DNA of 64,000 bases, from NCBI GenBank assembly GCA_015063135.1, contig SUTA01000004.1, positions 1-64,000 of the forward strand. Reading direction: 5' to 3'. This DNA is from Thermoplasmata archaeon. GTDB taxonomy: Archaea > Thermoplasmatota > Thermoplasmata > Methanomassiliicoccales > Methanomethylophilaceae. Below are positions 27,002-35,454 of the stretch, one piece after another. Made by a program: the position numbers and the translations under genes. The notes beneath the pieces were generated by a model. It had not been told where the DNA came from. It searched no databases and worked only from the letters and a program-made list of their open reading frames with translations. The stretch's first letter is position 1. Every line of letters starts with the position of its first letter.

Positions 27002-28909
27002 ATGGCGAAGAAGCAATTCAAAGCGGAGTCCAAGCAGTTGCTGGACTTGATGATCAACTCGATCTACACCCACAGAGAGATCTTCCTCAGGGAAATCATT
27101 TCCAATGCATCGGACGCCATCGACAAGCTGCATTACAAATCGATAACGGAGCCCGACATAGCCGTCGCCCGCGAGGACCTCTTGATCAGGGTGTCCGCCG
27201 ACCCGGAGGCCAGGACGGTCACCGTCTCGGACAACGGCATAGGGATGACCAAGGAGGACATGGACGCCAACCTGGGCGTCATCGCCCACAGCGGGTCCCT
27301 CGAGTTCAAGAAGGGGATCGAATCCGCCGACGTTGACATCATAGGCCAGTTCGGAGTCGGATTCTACTCCTCATTCCTCGTCTCCGACAAGGTCACCGTC
27401 AGGTCCAAGGCCTATGGCCAGGACCAGGCGTGGGAATGGAAGAGCGAGGGCGCGGACGGGTACACAGTGAAGGAGTGCCAGAAGGACGGGTTCGGGACCG
27501 ACGTCATCATGCACATCCGCCCCAACGCGGACGGCGAGGACTTCGACCAGTACCTGGACGACTACGTGCTGCAGATGCTGATCAAGAAGTACTCCGACTA
27601 CGTCCGCTGGCCCATCCACATGGACCTCGAGAAGGGGGCGATGGAGGAGACCGGCGAGGTCGACGAGGAGGGGAACCCCAAGAAGGAGTGGAAGACCCAC
27701 AGGGAGGACACCGTGGTCAACAGCATGGTCCCCATCTGGCAGCGCCCCAAGGACGAGGCCACCGACGAGGAGTGCTTCAAGTTCTACCAGGAGAAGTTCC
27801 GCGACTACGAGGATCCCGTATCCGTGATCAGGGTCAACGCCGAGGGCGCGGTGAGCTACCGCGCCATGCTGTTCATCCCCAAGGCCGCCCCGTACAACTT
27901 CTACAGCAGGGACTTCGAGCCTGGCCTGCAGCTGTACTCCTCCGGCGTGATGATCATGGACAAGTGCAAGGACGTCCTGCCCGAGTGCTTCAGGTTCGTC
28001 AGGGGGGTCGTAGACTCTCCCGACCTCAGCCTGAACATCTCCAGGGAGATCCTCCAGCACGACCGCCAGCTCTCCACGATCAAGGCCAACATCGAGAAGA
28101 AGATCAAGGCAGAGCTTGCCCGCCTCATGGCCGACGAGCCGGAGAAGTACGCGGAGTTCTACAAGAGCTTCGGCACACAGTTGAAGTACTCCATAGTGGA
28201 CGGCTACGGCGCCAAGGCCGACGTCCTGCAGGACCTGATAATGTTCCACTCCTTCGAGAAGGACAAGCCGATCTCGCTGAGGGAGTACAGGGACGCCATG
28301 CCCGAGGGGCAGGAGAAGATCTACTACGCGTCCGCCGACAGCGTCGCCAGGGCCAAGCAGCTCCCCCAGACCGAGCAGGTGAGGGAGAAGGGCTTCGATA
28401 TCCTCTGCATGAGCGAGGAGGCGGACGACTTCGTCGTCAAGACCCTCCGCCAGTACGACGGCAAGGACTTCTGCGACGTCGCGGGCGCCGATCTGGGCCT
28501 GGAGACCGAGGAGGAGAAAAAGGAGGCCGACGAGAGGGACGAGGCCGAGAGGACCGTCACGGACTTCGTGAAGGAGACCCTGGGGGACAGGGTCGCCGCC
28601 GTGAAGCTCTCCAGGAAGCTCAAGACCCACCCGGTGTGCCTGAGCACCCAGGGAGAGGTCTCCCTGGAGATGGAGAAGTACTTCGCCAGCATCCCCGGGG
28701 GCATCGAGTCCAACAAGGTCAAGGCCCAGAGGGTCCTGGAGATCAACGCCGACCACCCCGCCTACGCCGCCCTCAAGGAGGCCGTGTTCTCCGACCAGGA
28801 GAAGGCCAAGGCCATGGCTGAGATCATGTACGGCCAGGCGGTGCTCGTCGCCGGCGTCCCCATGGATGACGTGTCGGCCTACTCCGACAGCGTCTTCAAA
28901 CTGTTCTGA
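27002..28909 (+). CDS. htpG: Hsp90-family chaperone HtpG
   Basis: An ATP-dependent cytosolic chaperone of 635 residues, normal for bacterial HtpG. The GHKL ATPase domain shows LREIISNASDAIDKLHY near residue 28, SDNGIGMTKEDM near 78, and FGVGFYSSFLVSD. The middle domain has LFIPKAAPYNFY and the catalytic-loop region NISREILQHDRQLSTIK. The C-terminal dimer domain ends KAMAEIMYGQAVL and lacks a eukaryotic MEEVD tail. I chose the ATG at 27002, with GGGAG 9 nt upstream; an ATG five codons earlier is possible. Hsp90 is absent from most archaea, so bacterial acquisition is likely. Confidence 0.93.
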   Translation: MAKKQFKAESKQLLDLMINSIYTHREIFLREIISNASDAIDKLHYKSITEPDIAVAREDLLIRVSADPEARTVTVSDNGIGMTKEDMDANLGVIAHSGSLEFKKGIESADVDIIGQFGVGFYSSFLVSDKVTVRSKAYGQDQAWEWKSEGADGYTVKECQKDGFGTDVIMHIRPNADGEDFDQYLDDYVLQMLIKKYSDYVRWPIHMDLEKGAMEETGEVDEEGNPKKEWKTHREDTVVNSMVPIWQRPKDEATDEECFKFYQEKFRDYEDPVSVIRVNAEGAVSYRAMLFIPKAAPYNFYSRDFEPGLQLYSSGVMIMDKCKDVLPECFRFVRGVVDSPDLSLNISREILQHDRQLSTIKANIEKKIKAELARLMADEPEKYAEFYKSFGTQLKYSIVDGYGAKADVLQDLIMFHSFEKDKPISLREYRDAMPEGQEKIYYASADSVARAKQLPQTEQVREKGFDILCMSEEADDFVVKTLRQYDGKDFCDVAGADLGLETEEEKKEADERDEAERTVTDFVKETLGDRVAAVKLSRKLKTHPVCLSTQGEVSLEMEKYFASIPGGIESNKVKAQRVLEINADHPAYAALKEAVFSDQEKAKAMAEIMYGQAVLVAGVPMDDVSAYSDSVFKLF

Positions 28910-28934
28910 GACCGGGTCCTGACCTGGTCCACAC

Positions 28935-28957
28935 GCCCCGGGCACATGCCCCGGGGC
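28935..28957 (+). terminator. GC hairpin after htpG
   Basis: An 8-bp perfect stem (GCCCCGGG pairing with CCCGGGGC) with a 7-nt loop begins 25 nt after the stop. It is followed by CTACTTCTTCTC. Confidence 0.55.
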
Positions 28958-28981
28958 TACTTCTTCTCAAAACGATAAGGG

Positions 28982-29001
28982 GCAGGGGGATGGCCCCCTG
29001 C
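28982..29001 (-). terminator. GC hairpin after the four-helix membrane protein gene
   Basis: An 8-bp perfect stem (GCAGGGGG pairing with CCCCCTGC) with a 4-nt loop. On the minus strand it is followed by CCCTTATCGTTTT. This convergent pair therefore has one hairpin per strand. Confidence 0.6.
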
Positions 29002-29008
29002 GTTTGGA

Positions 29009-29533
29009 TCATTCCTTTCCGGTCGCGTCGCTGATGGCTCCCGTGTATGCAGCCACAGGATCCTCCCTCTTGATGAGGGCGATGATGGGGCTGATGATTG
29101 CCAGGATGACACCAATCAGGCATATCCACAATCCATAGCCGATGCTGACGGTGACTCCGAGCAGGGATCCGGTGTTATCGTTGATGTCGATGACAGCAAC
29201 GATGCAGAAGATCAGGGCCAGGATCATGACGATCAGGGAGATGACAGGGATGTACTTGTTGACCTTGACGCTCTGAACGAAGTTCAGGAGGAAGATGATG
29301 AGAGTCAGGATTCCCCCAATGATGCAGAGCACAGGCGCATATTTGGTCAGCACGTCTTTGATGCCGTCGGCATCAAAATCCGTAACGAAATCCCAGCCAC
29401 TAGCACTGGTGGTTTCCCCATAGCCCGCGGCAACGATTTTGACGGTCTCCCACGGAAGGAAGACGCCAATAATCGCTATCAGGGCGCCAATGATGGCGAG
29501 AATACCGATTATCTGTTTCTTTTGCATATCCAT
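29009..29533 (-). CDS. four-helix membrane protein of unknown function
   Basis: A 174-residue protein with four predicted membrane helices (about residues 7-28, 66-88, 95-117 and 130-152). A polar loop between the first two (TVKIVAAGYGETTSASGWDF) is probably outside the cell. The pattern resembles small tetraspan proteins annotated only as hypothetical. It may start at either of two ATGs two codons apart. It has its own TATA box (29571-29580), and base composition is a little lower in GC than its neighbours. Confidence 0.7.
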   Translation of the reverse strand: MDMQKKQIIGILAIIGALIAIIGVFLPWETVKIVAAGYGETTSASGWDFVTDFDADGIKDVLTKYAPVLCIIGGILTLIIFLLNFVQSVKVNKYIPVISLIVMILALIFCIVAVIDINDNTGSLLGVTVSIGYGLWICLIGVILAIISPIIALIKREDPVAAYTGAISDATGKE

Positions 29534-29570
29534 ACCTTCTGGCTATCCGCCGATTAGGAATCCATGTGTC

Positions 29571-29580
29571 AATTATAAAT
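29571..29580 (-). promoter_or_regulatory. TATA box of the four-helix membrane protein gene
   Basis: On the minus strand it reads ATTTATAATT, 38-47 bp before the start. The remaining intergenic sequence up to 29780 is AT-rich and without a recognisable gene. Confidence 0.45.
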
Positions 29581-29786
29581 CGTTATTGCCGTTTTTTGCT
29601 TATTTTCACATCCAATTGGAACGGTAAGCTTACCTGCTGGATATTCTTGCCAACGTAACCGTTCGACTGAAAAAAAACCTCGAAAACTATGAGAAAATTA
29701 CCTCTTTTGCAAAGAGATTGGATCGTCGAAATGTGCCAGCATCATCGACATGTCCCAAATCGCAGGGGAGAGCCCGCCTCTTCCCT

Positions 29787-29797
29787 TTTTTTATATG
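29787..29797 (+). promoter_or_regulatory. TATA box of the TerB/BrxD/helicase operon
   Basis: TTTTTTATATG lies 20-30 bp before the ATG at 29817, supporting that start and a leaderless operon mRNA. Confidence 0.5.
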
Positions 29798-29816
29798 CAA
29801 CCCCATACGGGTGCGG

Positions 29817-32003
29817 ATGAGGCCATTTTCTGAGCGCACGAAATTCATGCCGGGAGATTCCTTCGAGGAGGACATGCGCCGGCTCGCAGGGGAGGTCCGC
29901 AGCGAGTGCGAGTACATCCCCACGGAGCTGGACCACCCGGACTACAGGATACTCAGCGAAGGCCAGAGAGACTACTACTTCTACTGGCGCTCGGAGCTGG
30001 CCAACGGCAACCTGCTCGTCAACGACGAGGGCCTCATGTGGCTGCGCATGTGCGAGATCGTCAATCTGGACATAGACCCGATGCAGGGCTACCGCGAGCT
30101 GAAGCTCATGCTCGACAGAGGCGGCTACAAGAGGGTGCGCGACACCGTGACATCCACGCTTGTGGACTGGTGCATCGCGCATTCCCTGCCGATACCGCCG
30201 ATATGGATCTGGGGCTGGGACAAGAGGCACGACGTGGTCCTCACCAGCGCCCTGTCGCCCGCCCCCGACAGGCTCCCGCTGGAGTTCATCAAGCGCGAGG
30301 GACAGGTGGACGACGTCTACTACGACATGAACACCGACATGCTGGAGGACGTTTGCAACGCCACCATACAGGCGCTGGACAGGCACCTCATCATGATGAC
30401 CGGGCGCGGCCTGCTGGAGACCTACTCCCGCAGGGACGCGACCATGCACACGGTGTACGAGGGGCTGGTCTGCTTCAAAGAGGACCGCTCATACAGGGTG
30501 AGCTACCTGAGGCCCACCGCCGAGTTCAGGACGATGATGAAATCCATCGTCCGCTACGGGGAGAAGCTCCTGTTCAAGAAGATGGGGTACAACGGCCCCA
30601 ACTGCCCCGGGGCGTTCAAGAACGAGTACAGGAAGATCGCCGATGCCGCGGCGGAAGCAGTCGAGAAGGACGGCTACATCCAGCTGCCCAAATCCGAGCT
30701 GCTGTACAGCGCGGTCCCGGTATCCCGCAGGGAGAGGATGCTCATAGAGATGGGCGAGCAGCTGGAGGAGTCGGAGGGCGGCAAGGTCCTCGAGGACCTG
30801 ACCGCCAAGGCCATGGCCGTCAGGCCCGGATTCGAGTCGGACCTGAGGGACCTCTCGGGGAGGATCCAACCCTACCCGAAGCAGTACGTCCCGTCGGGCG
30901 CGACCAACCTGATCCCCGACCAGGCCTCCGACGATGCCATGGACTACTACCTCTACTGGAGGGACGAGGCGAAGAACGGCACGTTCCACGACACTGACAG
31001 GGGGTACCTGTGGCTCTACCTCTGCGAGCTGATAAACTCTGACGGGGAGCCGAGCAGGGTGCTCGATTCCCTGGCCGAGATGGCGAGGGCCTACGAGCAG
31101 GACGAGGATCGCCCGTTCATCGGATCGGCATATCTCGACTACGCCCTGGCCAACGGCATCAGGAGCGTCGATCCAGGGGTCATCAGGAACAACCTGTCCA
31201 TGAACCTGGCCCTGGACTCGGTGTTCTCCGACGACCCGGTGCTGGACATCGGCACGGTGTCCAAGGCCTCGGGGCTGAAGACCGAAACCGCCCTGAGGGG
31301 GTTCGACGACACCTGCCTGAGGGCGCTCATGATGGCGCTCAGGGAGCTGGATGCCTCCACCCCGATATACCTCAGGTGCAGGCTGAGGTCTGACATGTAC
31401 AGGGACAGGGCGTTCAAGCGCCTGAGGTACTACGGCGACCTGCCGAAGGAGATCTCCGTCGAGTATCTGGACTACCTCGGCAGCGACTCCTTCTCCGACG
31501 GGCTCCGGGACCTGGCCAGATGCGTGCTGCAGACTGTCGCCAAAGCCAGGGGCGGCAAGGGGAAGGTCAAGGTCGACAGGGCGTTCGGGCAGGCCGTCGG
31601 GCAGATCGTGGAGAGATGCGCCAAGGCCGCGGTAGCCACCCAGGACAGGGCGGCGAAGCGCAGGATAGAGATAGACCCGGTGAAGCTCAGGAAGGCGGAG
31701 TCCGACCTGGACGAGGTCACCGGCATGATGGGCGTGGAAGAAGCCGGGGAGGAGGAGCCCGATCAGGCCCCCGAATCCCCGGCGGAGAAGGGATGGTCCG
31801 CGTTCAGGGCATCCCTGACGCCCGACGAGATCGATTACATCGGATCGGTCCTGGCCGGGTCGCCGTCCGCTTCCGGCGGGAAGGCGATCAGGCTCGAGGA
31901 TTCGATCAACGGGAAGGCCATGGACGCCGTGGGCGATGCCGTCGTGGAGGACGGCGAGCCGATAGAGGATTACATAGAGCAGCTGGAGGAGATGATGGGA
32001 TGA
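29817..32003 (+). CDS. protein with two TerB_N-like domains and a TerB_C-like tail
   Basis: 728 residues. Two copies of a TerB_N-like unit are visible. The first, near residues 35-85, contains LSEGQRDYYFYWRSELANG and LMWLRMCEIVNL. The second, near 360-410, contains MDYYLYWRDEAKNGTFHDTD and YLWLYLCELIN. The C-terminal third (about 560-728) is helical, with an acidic stretch and WSAFRASLTPDEIDYIGSVL as in TerB_C proteins. TerB_N/TerB_C proteins are known from stress and phage-defence neighbourhoods, often with ATPases and helicases. The second gene overlaps by ATGA. The exact biochemical role is unknown. The start at 29817 fits the TATA box; the ATG at 29847 is an alternative. Confidence 0.7.
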   Translation: MRPFSERTKFMPGDSFEEDMRRLAGEVRSECEYIPTELDHPDYRILSEGQRDYYFYWRSELANGNLLVNDEGLMWLRMCEIVNLDIDPMQGYRELKLMLDRGGYKRVRDTVTSTLVDWCIAHSLPIPPIWIWGWDKRHDVVLTSALSPAPDRLPLEFIKREGQVDDVYYDMNTDMLEDVCNATIQALDRHLIMMTGRGLLETYSRRDATMHTVYEGLVCFKEDRSYRVSYLRPTAEFRTMMKSIVRYGEKLLFKKMGYNGPNCPGAFKNEYRKIADAAAEAVEKDGYIQLPKSELLYSAVPVSRRERMLIEMGEQLEESEGGKVLEDLTAKAMAVRPGFESDLRDLSGRIQPYPKQYVPSGATNLIPDQASDDAMDYYLYWRDEAKNGTFHDTDRGYLWLYLCELINSDGEPSRVLDSLAEMARAYEQDEDRPFIGSAYLDYALANGIRSVDPGVIRNNLSMNLALDSVFSDDPVLDIGTVSKASGLKTETALRGFDDTCLRALMMALRELDASTPIYLRCRLRSDMYRDRAFKRLRYYGDLPKEISVEYLDYLGSDSFSDGLRDLARCVLQTVAKARGGKGKVKVDRAFGQAVGQIVERCAKAAVATQDRAAKRRIEIDPVKLRKAESDLDEVTGMMGVEEAGEEEPDQAPESPAEKGWSAFRASLTPDEIDYIGSVLAGSPSASGGKAIRLEDSINGKAMDAVGDAVVEDGEPIEDYIEQLEEMMG

Positions 32004-33295
32004 GCGAGGTACAGATACCCAAGAGGACGCTTGTGACTCTGATGAACGCCCTTTCGTCGGGCGTGGTGCCCAGGCGCGGCCTGGAGTACATCGCAGTGGG
32101 CCGCAAGAAGGAGACGGAGACCTTCGTGAACGACCTGGAGGACACCGCCGCGGGAGGCGGGGCCTTCAGGTTCATATCCGGCCGCTTCGGGAACGGGAAG
32201 AGCTTCATGACGCAGATGGTCAGGAACTACGCCATGGACCGCGGATTCTCGGTCATGGACGCCGACCTCGCAGTCAACCGCAGGCTCACCGGGACGAAGG
32301 AGGAGGGGCTGAACACTTACAGGGAGCTGGTGAAGAACACCGCCTACAGGCAGCGCCCCGACGGCGGGGCCATGGAGGCCATCCTGCAGGGCTGGCTGGC
32401 GGACGCCAGGAAGAGGATCGCCACGAGGGACGGCATATCCTCGGACGAGGTGAGCGCCGCATCCGTCGAGAGGGAGCTCCGCGGCATCACCGCCAGCATG
32501 TCGTCCATGCAGTTCTACCAGGACTTCATCAGGGCCGTCGCGGGATACTGCGCCGACTCCATGGCCGGCAACGACGACAGCCCCCGCCTGAAATGGCTCA
32601 AGGGGGAGTACAGGCTCAAGGGCGAGTCCAGGGCGGAGACCGGAATCGCCAACATCATCTGGGACGACAACTGGTACGAGTTCATCAAGCTCTGGGCCGA
32701 GTTCTTCGTCTGCCTGGGGTTCAAGGGCATGGTGGTCTTCATCGACGAGGGCGTCGTGCTGTACAAGATACAGAACCGCACGGCCAGGTCCAACAACTAC
32801 GAGAGGCTGCTGTCGATGTTCAACGACATCATGCAGGGGAAGTCATCCCACCTGTCCATGTACGTCTGCGGGACCCCCGAGTTCATCGAGGACCCCAACA
32901 GGGGGCTGTACAGCTACGAGGCGCTCAGGTCCAGGCTGGTCACTGGCAGGTACGAGAACGGCTACGACAACTACCTCGGACCGGTCATAAACCTCCGCCC
33001 GCTGACGGACGAGGAGATCTTCGTCCTCATCAGGAGGATCAGGGACCTTCATGAGCAGCGCTATGGGTACGAGTCCGGGATCGACGACGCGATGATGGAG
33101 GAGTACCTCAGGGTGGTGCTTGGCAACGTGATATCCACCACCATGGTCACCCCGAGGGAGATCACCAGGGACTTCATCAGCCTGCTGGACACCCTGCACC
33201 AGAACCCCGACGCGTCATTCGACGACATGGTCAACAACCGCTCAGTGGAGGGCACGGACAACCCCGACGACATCATCGAGGACCTCGAGGTATGA
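32000..33295 (+). CDS. BREX-type ATP-binding protein (DUF2791, BrxD-like)
   Basis: A 431-residue AAA-type ATPase. Walker A GRFGNGKSFMTQ lies near residue 58 and Walker B GMVVFIDEGVVLY near 246. Arginine-rich sensor elements follow (RSRLVTGRY ... NLRPLTDEEIFVLIRRI), as does the C-terminal VTPREITRDFISLLD typical of DUF2791. The family is BrxD of several BREX phage-exclusion types and also occurs with TerB_N/C proteins. The start overlaps the stop of the TerB-like gene, and its end overlaps the helicase gene by 4 bp, so the three form one translational unit. Confidence 0.85.
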   Translation: MSEVQIPKRTLVTLMNALSSGVVPRRGLEYIAVGRKKETETFVNDLEDTAAGGGAFRFISGRFGNGKSFMTQMVRNYAMDRGFSVMDADLAVNRRLTGTKEEGLNTYRELVKNTAYRQRPDGGAMEAILQGWLADARKRIATRDGISSDEVSAASVERELRGITASMSSMQFYQDFIRAVAGYCADSMAGNDDSPRLKWLKGEYRLKGESRAETGIANIIWDDNWYEFIKLWAEFFVCLGFKGMVVFIDEGVVLYKIQNRTARSNNYERLLSMFNDIMQGKSSHLSMYVCGTPEFIEDPNRGLYSYEALRSRLVTGRYENGYDNYLGPVINLRPLTDEEIFVLIRRIRDLHEQRYGYESGIDDAMMEEYLRVVLGNVISTTMVTPREITRDFISLLDTLHQNPDASFDDMVNNRSVEGTDNPDDIIEDLEV

Positions 33296-35454
33296 CCAAT
33301 CATTTCGAGCAGCTGCCATGGTTCCTGAAGGAGTACGTCCACAGGAACGGATGGAACGGCTTCAGGGACATACAGACGAGGTCCTTCGACATCTTCGCCG
33401 GCAGCGACGACCACATCCTCATCTCCGCAGGGACGTCCAGCGGGAAGACCGAGGCGGCGATGTTCCCGGTCATAGCCTCGCTGTACAACAACCCTTGCGA
33501 GGGCATCGGCGCGTTGTACATCGGGCCGCTCAAGGCGCTCATCGACGACCAGTTCGCCAGGATGGAGATGCTGCTCAGGGACTCGTACATCCCGGTCACC
33601 GGATGGCACGGGGACATCCCGCAGAACGTCAAGGATAGGCTAATGAGGCATCCTGAGGGCATCCTGCAGATCACCCCGGAGTCGCTGCAGAACATCATCG
33701 CCGACAGCCCCGAGACTCTTAGGAGGCTGTTCGGGAGCCTGAGGTTCGTGGTCATCGACGAGGTCCACGCATTCATGGACTCCGACCGCGGGAGGCAGCT
33801 CCAGTGCTGCCTGCAGAGGCTGGAGGTCTCGGCGGGCTGCGACCCCAGGAGGATCGGGCTCTCCGCAACCATATCAGACCTGGGCGCGGCGGCCGAATGG
33901 CTTTCCGCCGACACCGGCAGGAGGGCCTCGGTGGTCTCCGATCCCATGGTCGGGAAGCGCGATATCAGCATCCAGTACAACTACATCCCCGTGGAAGGCG
34001 AGGAGGACGACCTCGACCGCAAGAGGGGCATCACGCGCTACTACCGCAGGCTCTACGAGGACGTCCGCGGGAGGGACTGCATCGTGTTCGTCAACAGCCG
34101 CTCCGAGGCGGAGATCACCGGCAGGTCGCTGAAGAAGGTGGCCGAGACGTACGGCGAGAAGGACCTGGTCCACGTCCACCACGGGAGCATATCCGGCGAG
34201 CTCAGGAAGGCGGCCGAGAAAGCCCTGAAGGACCCGGTCGGCAAGGCGGCCGTGGTGGCGACGGTCACCCTTGAGCTCGGGATCGACATCGGCGGCCTGG
34301 ACGGCATCGTGCAGATCGGATCACCCATGACGTGCTCGAGCATGGTGCAAGGGTCGGGAGGTCCGGGCGCAGGGGCAACAGGCAGTGCATGACCATCATC
34401 TGCAACGGCGACCCCGTGAAATGGTGGTCGTACGTCGAGGGCGTCGACACCAATCTGGTGAAGGCGGTTGCGCTGACGCTCCTCGTGCTCCGGGAGAACT
34501 GGACGGAGCCCCCGTCTCCGGCGGCGCTGCCCTACGGACTGCTGTACCATCAGACCATGGAGTACCTGCGGGCGGGCCTCGGGGCCAAGTTCCCCATGCT
34601 GGTCTCCGACGTCCTCTCCATGTACCCGTTCAGGGAGATCACCCAGGAGGACTACAGGATACTGATAGGCCACATGGTCAACCAGGACCAGCTCGTGCAG
34701 ATGGAGGACGGAACGCTCCTCATCGGACCCAAGGGCGAGAGGACGGTCTTCAACCGCGACTTCTGCTCCGTGTTCAAGGTCAGGAAGGAGGTCGAGGTCA
34801 TGTGCGAGGGGAAGCCCGTCGGCTCCATTCAGGAGCTCCCCGAGGTGGGCGACCTGATACAGCTCGCCGGCGGGATATGGGAGGTGGTGGAGGTGAAGGA
34901 GGCGCAACTCACCGTGAACGTCGTGGAGTCCGACGGCAACGCCAACAACCCCTGGAAATCCGGGACCCCTCCCCTGGACCCGAGGGTGATGGAGATGATG
35001 CGCGCGGTGCTCCGCTCCGACAGGAGGTACCCGTTCCTGGACGAGGCGGGCAACGATGCCTTGGATGCGTGCAGGGCCACGGCGAGGGAGTGCGGGATGA
35101 CCGAGCTCTTCACCTACATCGACTCGGACACCATCAGGATCCACCCGTGGGTGGGGACCGTGCAGTTCGACACCCTCCGCAGGATAATAGAGAACATGGA
35201 CGGGGTGGACTCCGTCCGGTACGTGCAACCATACTTCATCGACGTGGCCTGCGATATGACGCCGGAGAGGCTGATCGATGGGATCCGCCGCTTCGTGAGG
35301 AAGGGGGACCCCGAATCGCTGGTCACCGACAGGGACCTTGTCCGCGCTGGGAAGTACGACAGATTCGTGCCGCCGGCCCTGCAGTCCAAGGCCTACGCCA
35401 GGGACAGGCTGGACTTCGATTTCGAGCTGGACCCGGATTCCCGATCGGGCGCCG
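33292..35454 (+). pseudogene. Lhr-like superfamily II helicase, frameshifted and truncated
   Basis: The DEAD/DEAH helicase core is clear: LISAGTSSGKTEAAMFP (motif I, near residue 45), VVIDEVHAF (motif II), LSATISD (motif III), and FVNSRSEAEI and HGSIS of the second RecA lobe. At motif VI the frame breaks near 34349. After SMVQ the sequence needs one more G to read RVGRSGRRG, and downstream coding continues in another frame as real protein (QCMTIICNGDPVKWWSY ... FELDPDS). The continuation then ends without a stop at about 35440-35454, where it meets a minus-strand gene. The helicase is therefore either dead or affected by sequence errors. Related proteins are the helicases paired with BrxD in BREX. 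Confidence 0.8.
35440..35449. other. palindrome at the helicase/DUF1846 collision point
   Basis: CCCGATCGGG is an exact palindrome exactly where two converging coding regions both end without stop codons. It may be the remnant of a deleted or collapsed hairpin. Confidence 0.4.

Noticed and set aside
35440-35449. Restriction or integrase attachment site at CCCGATCGGG
   Set aside because: A single 10-bp palindrome without an integrase gene or flanking repeats is not enough; it is kept only as a marker of the junction.
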